DNA of 7,026 nt from an uncultured Eubacteriales bacterium (GTDB lineage Bacteria; Bacillota; Clostridia; Lachnospirales; Lachnospiraceae): positions 1-7,026 of the forward strand of contig CASFUI010000339.1 in assembly GCA_949297565.1 (NCBI GenBank), given 5' to 3'. The position numbers were made by a program, and so were the translations under genes. This document shows, piece by piece, positions 1 to 5,461 of the stretch; the stretch's first letter is position 1; every line of letters begins with the position of its first letter. The notes below the pieces were generated by a model, which worked only from the letters and a program-made list of their open reading frames with translations, did no database searches and was not told the origin of the DNA.

Positions 1-382
1 AAGAAACGCATGCCGGACAATTACAATGCCTATCGCGCTCATTTTGAGTTTAAAACGCTATATTCCTACAATTAATACTCCTTATCTGTTTACGCGCCAA
101 AATGGGGAAATAATGAGTGAGGGAAGCTATAAGTGTTTTTGGAGAGGCATATATAATAAAATCAACACTCAGCTTGGCGGCAATAAAAATATTCACGCAA
201 CAGACTTAACCGTTCATATGTTCAGACACAATTACGCTACTATGCTTTATTATAATGGAATTGATGTAAAACAAGCTCAACTCTTGCTCGGTCATTCAAA
301 CATAAAAACCACTCTTGAAATTTATACTCATTTTATTTCAAATGAGAGCACAAAGAAAAAGCTGCTTGAATTAAGCATGTAA
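1..382 (+). CDS. Tyrosine recombinase (phage/ICE-type integrase), C-terminal part, cut by window start
   Basis: Site-specific DNA recombinase that integrates or excises a mobile element through a covalent 3'-phosphotyrosine intermediate. The frame is open to the window edge (base 2 starts a codon), and the residues before the first internal ATG at 26 read RNACRTIT, like the strand leading into the catalytic core. The true start is therefore outside and 26 is not the start. Counting from the ATG at 26, the catalytic motifs are H64-x-x-R67, G89-H90 within LLGHSNIKTT, and the nucleophile Y100 in LEIYTHF. Their spacing is normal for the family. The first catalytic Arg, the beta-strand Lys and the DNA-arm-binding N-terminus lie outside the window. 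The gene ends a few bases before three TGACTACCA repeats and converges on a tRNA-Thr gene, which fits an element-borne integrase next to its attachment site. The family call is firm; the exact element type is unknown. Confidence 0.93.
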   Translation, partial: RNACRTITMPIALILSLKRYIPTINTPYLFTRQNGEIMSEGSYKCFWRGIYNKINTQLGGNKNIHATDLTVHMFRHNYATMLYYNGIDVKQAQLLLGHSNIKTTLEIYTHFISNESTKKKLLELSM

Positions 383-384
383 TC

Positions 385-446
385 TGACTACCATTTTGAC
401 TACCATTCTCTTAAAAAAACTGTCCATGAACACCATTTGACTACCA
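385..446 (+). repeat. Three direct repeats TGACTACCA, candidate integrase arm-type binding sites
   Basis: TGACTACCATT occurs at 385-395 and 397-407, one 12-bp step apart, and TGACTACCA recurs at 438-446 inside a similar context (ACCATTTGACTACCA). The copies begin three bases after the integrase stop codon. Short direct repeats just outside an integrase gene are typical of arm-type sites bound by the N-terminal domain of Tn916/lambda-type integrases. That function is inferred from position; the repeats themselves are plain in the sequence. Confidence 0.6.
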
Positions 447-481
447 AACAGCACACAAAATAAGACAACACCACATATACA

Positions 482-528
482 AAAACAGCCGCCAAACCAG
501 CATATCTACTGTGTTTAACGGCTGTTTT
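482..528 (-). terminator. Intrinsic terminator of tRNA-Thr, possibly bidirectional
   Basis: The arms are 482-497 and 513-528: ten perfect pairs (AAAACAGCCG with CGGCTGTTTT), two mismatches, then four more pairs, with a 15-nt loop. On the - strand the hairpin lies just after the tRNA-Thr 3' end and runs into TTTTTG. On the + strand it follows the integrase and ends in TTTTCCTTT, so it could stop both converging transcripts. Confidence 0.75.
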
Positions 529-534
529 CCTTTA

Positions 535-606
535 AGCTGATGGGGGGAGTCGGACCCCTGACCTCTTCATTACCAATGAAGTGCTCTACCACTGAGCTAC
601 ATCAGC
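535..606 (-). tRNA. tRNA-Thr(GGT)
   Basis: A cloverleaf can be folded by hand: acceptor GCTGATG/CATCAGC (7 pairs), D-stem GCTC/GAGC, and anticodon arm CTTCA-TTGGTAA-TGAAG with anticodon GGT (572-574 on the + strand), which reads ACC/ACT threonine codons. The discriminator is T at 535 and CCA is not encoded. The T-arm is irregular: stem AGGGG/CCCCC has an A-C mismatch at its base, and the loop is TCCGACT rather than TTCGANT. The gene has its own strong promoter and terminator. Its 3' end points at the integrase, so its 3' half is the likely attachment site and may be element-derived. Confidence 0.93.
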
Positions 607-617
607 AGACAACAAAT

Positions 618-646
618 ATAATATTACACCATTTTACATTTGTCAA
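618..646 (-). promoter_or_regulatory. Sigma-A promoter of tRNA-Thr
   Basis: On the - strand, TTGACA (646-641), a 17-bp spacer, then TATTAT (623-618). The -35 is perfect and the -10 differs from consensus at one position. The predicted start near 611 leaves a leader of only about 5 nt before the mature tRNA. It lies between sigH and tRNA-Thr, so the tRNA does not depend on operon read-through. Confidence 0.8.
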
Positions 647-686
647 GAAAATCGTATACCTCAGTGCACAATTAAGTGCGTCTGTT

Positions 687-1295
687 TCAACGCTTCTCCA
701 GCGCAAATGCCTTTGAGCGTATTCTCTGCAGCGCGTTGTCTATCGACTTTGGAGTTTTGTTCATTATACGCGCGATTTCCCTGTAATCTTTGTCCTCTAT
801 ATAGAGCTTTAACACCTGCTTTTCAAAATCGCTCAGGCTTTCAAAGAGCTTTTCCTTAAAATCCTCTGTATATTCCCGGTCAATAAGAAGCTTTTCAGGA
901 TTTTGCTCTGTCTCCGGCTTTAAAACATCCACAAGGCGCATTTCGTTGTCTTCATCCGTGTATGCAGGCAGGTCAAAAGAGACGTATGTGTTGAGAGGCA
1001 TGTTTTTTTTGCGGTTGGAAGCCGTAACTGCCGTTATAAGCTGCCTGTTGATACACATACTTGCAAATGTCTTAAATGAAGCTTCTCTGTTCTCGTCAAA
1101 ATCGCGCACTGCCTTATAAAGACCAATCATGCCCTCCTGGATTAAATCATCGCTATCTCCTCCTGCGAGGTACATTGCCTTGGCCTTCTTTTTCACAAGA
1201 TTTTTATAACGCTCAAATAAAACCTCTATCGCCGCTTCATTTCCAACGCGGTATATTTCAATAAGAGTCTCGTCGCTGCACCCATCAAAATCCAT
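687..1295 (-). CDS. sigH: RNA polymerase sigma factor SigH (Spo0H)
   Basis: Transition-phase sigma-70 family factor that directs core RNA polymerase to early sporulation and stationary-phase promoters in Firmicutes. With this start it has 202 residues (family about 210-220). Region 2 spans about residues 24-92, with the core-binding and -10-recognition stretch DLIQEGMIGLYKAVRDF near 50-66. Region 4 spans about 153-197, with LSDFEKQVLKLY and the helix-turn-helix YREIARIMNKTPKSIDNALQ near 171-190. These motifs closely match B. subtilis SigH. I chose the ATG at 1295 because GGAG sits 6 nt upstream. In-frame ATGs at 1307 and 1328 have no good ribosome binding site, and 1328 would add 11 residues unlike the family. 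It is the last gene of the operon, 59 nt after rlmB; yacP/rae1, which lies between them in Bacillus, is absent. No strong terminator follows. Confidence 0.95.
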   Translation of the reverse strand: MDFDGCSDETLIEIYRVGNEAAIEVLFERYKNLVKKKAKAMYLAGGDSDDLIQEGMIGLYKAVRDFDENREASFKTFASMCINRQLITAVTASNRKKNMPLNTYVSFDLPAYTDEDNEMRLVDVLKPETEQNPEKLLIDREYTEDFKEKLFESLSDFEKQVLKLYIEDKDYREIARIMNKTPKSIDNALQRIRSKAFALEKR

Positions 1296-1301
1296 ATTAA
1301 T

Positions 1302-1305
1302 CTCC
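1302..1305 (-). promoter_or_regulatory. Ribosome binding site deciding the sigH start
   Basis: GGAG on the - strand, 6 nt before the ATG at 1295. The two upstream in-frame ATGs lack such a site. Confidence 0.7.
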
Positions 1306-1307
1306 AT

Positions 1308-1325
1308 CGCTTTCGCGCAAAAGCG
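1308..1325 (-). other. Hairpin just upstream of the sigH ribosome binding site
   Basis: CGCTTT at 1308-1313 pairs with AAAGCG at 1320-1325 around a 6-nt GC-rich loop. On the mRNA the stem closes two bases before the GGAG. It also covers the alternative ATG at 1328-1326 in part. It could modulate sigH translation or be incidental. There is no U-run, so it is not a terminator. Confidence 0.4.
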
Positions 1326-1354
1326 CATGCATTATATACCGGGAAGCTGTCCCA

Positions 1355-2095
1355 TCACATCATTCTCTGCCGCACTATCTCATATGCCATAATGCCCGCC
1401 GCCACTGAAGCATTGAGGGAATCTATTTCACCCTTCATCGGAATTGAGGCAACAAAGTCGCATTTCTCCTTTACAAGACGGCTTACTCCGCTTCCCTCAT
1501 TTCCTATCACAAGTCCAATAGGTCCCGTAAGGTTAAGCTCATACATGCTTGTTCCGCCCATATCAGCGCAGACAAACCAGAGTCCCTTATTTTTAAGCTC
1601 CTCTATTGTCTTTGAAATGTTAGTGACCTTTGCAACCGGAGTGTAATTAATTGCTCCCGCCGAGGTTTTTGCAACTGCCGCCGTAAGACCAACAGCCCTC
1701 CTCTTCGGTATTATAACCCCATGTGCGCCCGCAAGATTGGCGGTACGTATAATAGCTCCGAGATTGTGAGGATCCTCTATCTCGTCGAGTATAAATATAA
1801 ACGGCTCCTCGCCTTTAGCTGCTGCCGCCTCAAGAATATCATCAACCTCCGCATACTCGTATGCCGCGGCCTGAGCGACAACTCCCTGATGGTGTCCCGT
1901 ATTTGAAAGCCTGTCAAGGCGCTCCTTATCAACATAATTAATAATCGTATCCGTTTTGCGGGCCTCTCTGATTATGCTCTTAACAGGCCCATCCTGGCAC
2001 CCGTCGAGTACAAACAGCTTATCAATCGTTTTTCCGGAGCGAAACGCCTCAAGCACAGCATTTCTTCCCTCTATTGTAAATTCCTTATACCTCAT
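1355..2095 (-). CDS. rlmB: 23S rRNA (guanosine-2'-O-)-methyltransferase RlmB, SpoU/TrmH family
   Basis: SAM-dependent 2'-O-ribose methyltransferase; the E. coli member modifies G2251 of 23S rRNA in the peptidyl-transferase region. With this start it has 246 residues, the usual length. An N-terminal substrate-binding domain (about 1-75, with EGRNAVLEAF at 9-18) is followed by the knotted SPOUT domain. Motif 1 is DPHNLGAIIRTANLAG (108-123, N111 and R117), motif 2 is GLVIGNEGSG (194-203, E200) and motif 3 is IPMKGEIDSLNASVAAGI (218-235, N228). All are intact. The ATG at 2095 has GAGGG 5 nt upstream and starts the conserved MRYKEF...EGRNAV. The longer frame from 2170 would add 25 residues translated from a hairpin-rich leader, with no ribosome binding site. 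Annotation pipelines may call a closely related paralogue name (TrmH family, group 3). Confidence 0.94.
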   Translation of the reverse strand: MRYKEFTIEGRNAVLEAFRSGKTIDKLFVLDGCQDGPVKSIIREARKTDTIINYVDKERLDRLSNTGHHQGVVAQAAAYEYAEVDDILEAAAAKGEEPFIFILDEIEDPHNLGAIIRTANLAGAHGVIIPKRRAVGLTAAVAKTSAGAINYTPVAKVTNISKTIEELKNKGLWFVCADMGGTSMYELNLTGPIGLVIGNEGSGVSRLVKEKCDFVASIPMKGEIDSLNASVAAGIMAYEIVRQRMM

Positions 2096-2100
2096 TTTAT

Positions 2101-2105
2101 CCCTC
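2101..2105 (-). promoter_or_regulatory. Ribosome binding site deciding the rlmB start
   Basis: GAGGG on the - strand, 5 nt before the ATG at 2095. It begins one base after the 3' arm of a long-range pairing (2107-2116 with 2187-2196), so its exposure could depend on that fold. Confidence 0.65.
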
Positions 2106-2106
2106 A

Positions 2107-2242
2107 TTTCTGAGCGACTTGTCGCGAAGAGGCGATGAGAAATCCGCGCAGGCGGTTTCTCATCTGCCATCAGGGCTATTTGCTTTCGCTCAGAAACAAA
2201 TAGCCGTATAAAAAATCAGCGCTTCAGCGTGATTTTTTATAC
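2107..2242 (-). other. Structured intergenic RNA region before rlmB: three hairpins plus a long-range pairing
   Basis: In transcript order (- strand): H1 has arms 2206-2218/2230-2242, 13 perfect pairs plus an inner CGC/GCG, and overlaps the mrnC stop codon. H2 has arms 2174-2182/2197-2205, 9 pairs, with an inner TTTC/GAAA. H3 has arms 2134-2142/2156-2164, 9 pairs, continuing into CCGC/GCGG across one bulge. A small GCGAC/GTCGC inverted pair lies at 2114-2125. In addition, the H2 loop sequence at 2187-2196 is perfectly complementary over 10 bases to 2107-2116, next to the rlmB ribosome binding site. This permits a pseudoknot or an alternative long stem. All pairings are visible in the sequence. 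The role (leader, attenuator, or copies of a palindromic genomic repeat) is not known. Confidence 0.6.
2206..2242 (-). terminator. Possible attenuator hairpin at the mrnC stop codon (H1)
   Basis: GTATAAAAAATCA pairs with TGATTTTTTATAC around an 11-nt centre that can itself close by CGC/GCG. The U-rich 3' arm (six T) is partly inside the stem rather than after it, so termination would be leaky. It might lower rlmB-sigH transcription relative to the upstream genes. The mrnC TAA (2239-2237) is within the stem. Confidence 0.35.
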
Positions 2243-2680
2243 TATCCCCTCCACTGACCAGTTATCCAGCGCAGCCTTTATCAGCACCAGCATTCTCTCG
2301 AACTCTCCGTTCAGATACAGATACCCCATTAGAGCCTCAAAGCCTGTGGCGCGCCTGTAATCGCTTATGGACGCATTTTTGGCGGAGGTATATGACTTGG
2401 CGTTGCGCCCTCTTTTATACACCGCCTCCTCTTCCTGTGTAAGCTGCGGCTCGATAAAACCTATAAGCTTTGACTGAGTCTCCGCTTTGACCAGACCGCT
2501 CGCAAATCTGTTGAGTTTATTCACCTGCATATTTCCCTTTGTGTCGATAAGATATGTCTTTATTACCAAATCAAAAATGCTGTCTCCTATATACGCAAGC
2601 ACCAGCGGCGAGAGCTGCGATGGATTTGCCGGCTTAAGTTCAAGCACCTCCTGCATACACTGTGTCAGGCTCTTTTCCAT
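2237..2680 (-). CDS. mrnC: Mini-ribonuclease III (MrnC, RNase IIIC-like)
   Basis: Dimeric double-strand-specific endoribonuclease consisting of an RNase III catalytic domain without the dsRNA-binding domain; in B. subtilis it matures both ends of 23S rRNA. The 147 residues match the family. Conserved acidic metal ligands are visible: D33 in LAYIGDSIFDL and E115 in TGFEALMGYLYL, plus the basic stretch YKRGRNAKSYTSAKNAS at 88-104. The ATG overlaps the end of cysS by 16 nt in another frame, and GAGAGGG lies 6 nt upstream within cysS, so the two genes are probably translationally coupled. Its place between cysS and rlmB is the same as in many Firmicutes and groups two 23S rRNA-processing enzymes. 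The stop codon lies in a strong hairpin. Confidence 0.95.
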   Translation of the reverse strand: MEKSLTQCMQEVLELKPANPSQLSPLVLAYIGDSIFDLVIKTYLIDTKGNMQVNKLNRFASGLVKAETQSKLIGFIEPQLTQEEEAVYKRGRNAKSYTSAKNASISDYRRATGFEALMGYLYLNGEFERMLVLIKAALDNWSVEGIV

Positions 2681-4071
2681 CTTACGCCCTCTCTTGTGTC
2701 TTCAAGAACAATACCCTTTGCAAGCAGCTCATCTCTTATTTCATCAGCGCGCGCGAAATTTTTTTCCTTCCTTGCCTGCTGGCGCTGCTCTATCAGAGCC
2801 TCAATATCAGCATCCAGAATCTCATCTTTCTTTTCAACCACAAGTCCAAGTACATCTGTGAGAGTTGTAATCTTTCCGGTAAGCGCGTCAATGTATTCCT
2901 TCGTATTGTCCGCGCTGCTGTTTGAGTTGGCGAATTTTACAAGCTCAAATACCGCAGCGATTGCGTCTGCCGTATTGAAGTCATCATCCATTGACTGCTC
3001 GAATTTATCATACATCTGCTTTGTGGCAGCGAGCTTTTCAGCCTCTTCTGCCGTCATTTTGCCCGGTTTTGCATTCTCTGAAAGGTGCTTTAAATTAGAA
3101 ACCGCCGTTACAATTCTGTCCAGACCGTTTTTGGCTGACTCCATCAACTCATGGCTGAAATTAATCGGATTGCGGTAATGTGCTGAAAGCATAAAAAATC
3201 TTAACACCTGCAGGTCATATTCCTTGCTTATGTCACGCACAGTAAAGAAATTACCAAGCGATTTTGACATCTTTTTATTATCTATATTAAGGAATGCATT
3301 ATGCATCCAGTATTTTGCAAAAGGAACGCCGTTTGCCGCCTCTGACTGAGCTATCTCATTTTCATGATGAGGGAAAATCAAGTCCTCCCCGCCCGCGTGA
3401 ATGTCAATTTCATCCGCGAGATATTTTTTTGCCATAACCGAACACTCTATATGCCAGCCCGGTCTTCCGTCACTCCACGGAGACTGCCATGAAGGCTCGC
3501 CCTCCTTTTTCGGCTTCCACAGTACAAAATCAAGCGGGTCTTCCTTCTCGTCCTCACCTGCGACCTTTATATCGCGGTGTCCCGCCTCCAAATCGTCGAT
3601 ATTTTTCTTGGAAAGCTTTCCGTAACCCGAAAATTTTCTTGTTCTGTAATACACAGTTCCGTTGACATCATAGGCATAACCCTTTTCTATGAGCTTCTTT
3701 ATCATATCTATCATGCCGTCAATTTCCTGTGTAGCAAGAGGATGCGTGGTTGCCGGCTTGATATTCATGCCCTCCATATCCTTTTTGCACTCAGCTATAT
3801 AACGTGTCGAAATTTCTTCTGCTGACACGCCCTCCTCAATAGCTTTTTTTATAATTTTGTCATCAACATCCGTAAAATTAGAGACGTAATTTACTTCATA
3901 GCCCTTGTACTCGAGGTATCTTCTGGCCGTATCAAAGCAAATCATAGGTCTTGCGTTTCCTATATGAATAAGATTATAGACAGTCGGTCCGCACACATAC
4001 ATTTTCACCTTATTTTTCTCAAGCGGCTCAAACTCTTCTTTTTTCTTAGTCAATGTATTATAAATCTTCAT
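2665..4071 (-). CDS. cysS: Cysteine--tRNA ligase (CysRS)
   Basis: Class I aminoacyl-tRNA synthetase, cytoplasmic, which makes Cys-tRNA(Cys) from cysteine and ATP. With this start it has 468 residues (family about 460-470). The Rossmann catalytic core carries the HIGH-type signature HIGN (36-39) and KMSKS (267-271). The zinc ligands that discriminate cysteine are C27 in YVCGPTVY, C210 in HIECSVM, and H235 with E239 in FPHHENE. A DALR-type anticodon-stem domain (about 350-405) and the C-terminal anticodon-binding region ending EDTREGVRWKRA follow. GGAGGG 4 nt before the ATG at 4071 and the normal N-terminus MKIYNTLT decide the start. The frame stays open to 4167, which would add 32 residues overlapping the cysE end. 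The cysE stop is 13 nt upstream and mrnC overlaps the 3' end. No T-box leader precedes it. Confidence 0.97.
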   Translation of the reverse strand: MKIYNTLTKKKEEFEPLEKNKVKMYVCGPTVYNLIHIGNARPMICFDTARRYLEYKGYEVNYVSNFTDVDDKIIKKAIEEGVSAEEISTRYIAECKKDMEGMNIKPATTHPLATQEIDGMIDMIKKLIEKGYAYDVNGTVYYRTRKFSGYGKLSKKNIDDLEAGHRDIKVAGEDEKEDPLDFVLWKPKKEGEPSWQSPWSDGRPGWHIECSVMAKKYLADEIDIHAGGEDLIFPHHENEIAQSEAANGVPFAKYWMHNAFLNIDNKKMSKSLGNFFTVRDISKEYDLQVLRFFMLSAHYRNPINFSHELMESAKNGLDRIVTAVSNLKHLSENAKPGKMTAEEAEKLAATKQMYDKFEQSMDDDFNTADAIAAVFELVKFANSNSSADNTKEYIDALTGKITTLTDVLGLVVEKKDEILDADIEALIEQRQQARKEKNFARADEIRDELLAKGIVLEDTREGVRWKRA

Positions 4072-4075
4072 GTTT

Positions 4076-4081
4076 CCCTCC
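4076..4081 (-). promoter_or_regulatory. Ribosome binding site deciding the cysS start
   Basis: GGAGGG on the - strand, 4 nt before the ATG at 4071, inside the 13-nt gap after cysE. Confidence 0.75.
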
Positions 4082-4084
4082 ATT

Positions 4085-4801
4085 TCACTGCGGCTCATTA
4101 CTTTCGTCCACGCACGGTTTATTGCCTTTACCGTTATTCTTTCTGCACTCTGCAAGCTTTTCCTCAAGCTGCTTTACTCTGCCTCTCAGGCACTCATTTT
4201 CAGCTTTGAGTTCATCTATATCATTCATAACAGGGTCTGGCAGATGAACCTGGTCTAAATCATTTGCGTCCGTAACACGAACGTCATTTAACACTACAAC
4301 TCTTCCCGGAACACCGACAACAGTTGCGTTGTCCGGAACATCTCCCAGCACCACCGAGCCGGCTCCTATCTTACAGTTATTGCCTATTGTGACCGAACCT
4401 AAAACCTTTGCTCCGGCTCCTATCATTACATTACTGCCGACTGTCGGATGGCGCTTTCCGTGCTCCTTGCCTGTCCCTCCGAGCGTCACGCCCTGATAAA
4501 GGGTGACATTGTCGCCGATAATAGTCGTCTCACCGATAACAACGCCGTGTCCGTGGTCGATAAAGAGTCCCTCGCCTATCTGTGCTCCCGGATGTATTTC
4601 AATCCCCGTCTTTCTGGCAGTCTTTTGAGATATTCTTCTTGCGCGGTAATAATGCTTTTTCAAAAACAGCCTATGCGCTTTTCTGTATTTTAAAATTGCT
4701 TTAAAACTCGGATATAGAAAAACTTCCATCGTCGATTTAATGGCAGGGTCCCTGTCCTTAATAACTGCGATTTCCTGTTTTACATATTTAAAAAATTCCA
4801 T
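4085..4801 (-). CDS. cysE: Serine O-acetyltransferase (CysE/EpsC type) with a C-terminal coiled coil
   Basis: Acetylates L-serine with acetyl-CoA to give O-acetylserine, the committed step of cysteine synthesis. An N-terminal alpha-helical domain (about 1-65) precedes a left-handed beta-helix of hexapeptide repeats (about 67-165). The active-site stretch is GLFIDHGHGVVIGETT (78-93, with D82 and H85), then TLYQGVTLGGTGKEHGKRHPT (100-120) and VVGVPGRVV (161-169). The fold normally forms trimers or hexamers. Residues 192-221 (MNDIDELKAENECLR...) show heptads with L198, N202, L205, V209, L212 and L216 at a/d positions, followed by a polar tail to 238, longer than many short EpsC-type enzymes. The tail may influence oligomer state or binding of cysteine synthase (CysK); this is inference. 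GGGAG lies 5 nt before the ATG, 14 nt after ispF. Confidence 0.95.
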   Translation of the reverse strand: MEFFKYVKQEIAVIKDRDPAIKSTMEVFLYPSFKAILKYRKAHRLFLKKHYYRARRISQKTARKTGIEIHPGAQIGEGLFIDHGHGVVIGETTIIGDNVTLYQGVTLGGTGKEHGKRHPTVGSNVMIGAGAKVLGSVTIGNNCKIGAGSVVLGDVPDNATVVGVPGRVVVLNDVRVTDANDLDQVHLPDPVMNDIDELKAENECLRGRVKQLEEKLAECRKNNGKGNKPCVDESNEPQ

Positions 4802-4815
4802 TTTTACTCCCGATT

Positions 4816-5376
4816 TCAGTATGTTTTAATATTATTGTCCCTCTCACATCCTGTACAGCCGGAACAACAATTTTTCATATCCGCTTCTCCGTAAATATAA
4901 TTAGACACCGAGGACAGGGCGCAGATTGCCTGTGACGAAATCCCTTCTCCGCTCCCCGTAAAGCCAAGTCCTTCCTCGGTCGTAGCTTTCACGTTTATTT
5001 GATTTAATTGTATTCCCAGAGTCCGCGCTATATTCTTGCGCATTTCAGGAATATGCGGAAGCATCTTAGGTCTCTGGGCAATAATTGTAGCATCTATATT
5101 TTCAATTATATAATTGTTCTCATCAAGAAGCTTTCCGACTGCTTTTAAGAGCTCAACACTCGAAATTCCCTTGTATCTGTCATCTGTATCAGGAAAATGT
5201 TTTCCGATGTCACCTAAAGCGGCAGCCCCCAGCAGTGCATCCATAATCGCATGGAGCAGCACGTCCGCGTCCGAATGACCAAGAAGTCCCTTCTCATACG
5301 GAATTTCAACACCTCCGATTATGAGCTTCCTGCCCTCCACCAGTTTATGAACATCATAACCCATTCCAACTCTCAT
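4816..5376 (-). CDS. ispF: 2-C-methyl-D-erythritol 2,4-cyclodiphosphate synthase with a Cys-rich tail
   Basis: MEP-pathway enzyme that cyclises CDP-methylerythritol phosphate to ME-cPP with release of CMP. The first ~158 residues are a complete IspF: zinc ligands D8, H10 (MGYDVH) and H42, the segment GHSDADVLLHAIMDALLGAAALGDIGKHFPD around 33-63, and ATTEEGLGFTGSGEGI at 131-146. The family normally ends near 157-160. This protein continues to 186 with a hydrophilic tail carrying C170, C171, C174 and C177 in the pattern CCxxCxxC, which resembles a metal or Fe-S site. The frame is clean and cysE begins 14 nt after the stop, so the tail is not an obvious frameshift. GGAG lies 7 nt before the ATG at 5376. 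It appears to be the first gene of the operon; ispD, often adjacent or fused, is not in the window. Confidence 0.95.
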   Translation of the reverse strand: MRVGMGYDVHKLVEGRKLIIGGVEIPYEKGLLGHSDADVLLHAIMDALLGAAALGDIGKHFPDTDDRYKGISSVELLKAVGKLLDENNYIIENIDATIIAQRPKMLPHIPEMRKNIARTLGIQLNQINVKATTEEGLGFTGSGEGISSQAICALSSVSNYIYGEADMKNCCSGCTGCERDNNIKTY

Positions 5377-5396
5377 GCGCCCGCTCCTTTCTATAT

Positions 5397-5402
5397 ATTA
5401 TA
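5397..5402 (-). promoter_or_regulatory. Candidate -10 element for the ispF operon
   Basis: A perfect TATAAT lies on the - strand 21 nt before the ispF ATG, but 17 bp further up there is no good -35 (AAGGTA), and the implied leader would be only about 13 nt. An alternative pair is TTTACT (5435-5430), 17 bp, TATTGA (5412-5407). A promoter is expected here because a terminator separates ispF from the upstream tRNAs, but its exact position is uncertain. Confidence 0.3.
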
Positions 5403-5461
5403 TACTTCAATAGTCTGAATACCTTTTTAAGTAAACCATACTTTAGTACATTTTACAACAA

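Noticed and set aside
26..382. A complete small integrase-like protein starting at 26
   Set aside because: The frame is open to the window edge and upstream codons continue the catalytic-domain sequence; the first catalytic Arg would be missing.
383..534. CRISPR-like array from the TGACTACCA repeats
   Set aside because: The repeat unit is 9-11 bp with irregular 12- and 41-bp spacing, far too short for CRISPR, and no cas gene is near.
2096..2170. N-terminal extension of RlmB from the ATG at 2170
   Set aside because: The extra 25 residues come from the H3 hairpin region, there is no ribosome binding site, and the family starts at the ATG at 2095, which has GAGGG at 5 nt.
2696..3178. A 160-codon open frame on the + strand opposite cysS
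   Set aside because: It is Ser-rich, resembles no family I know and is fully antisense to a conserved cysS; similar + strand frames opposite sigH, rlmB, mrnC, cysE and yeiH are likewise shadows.
4802..4815. T-box riboswitch controlling cysE/cysS, as found before cysES in Bacillus
   Set aside because: The gaps before cysE and cysS are 14 and 13 nt, and the 85-nt region before ispF has no T-box sequence or specifier stem.
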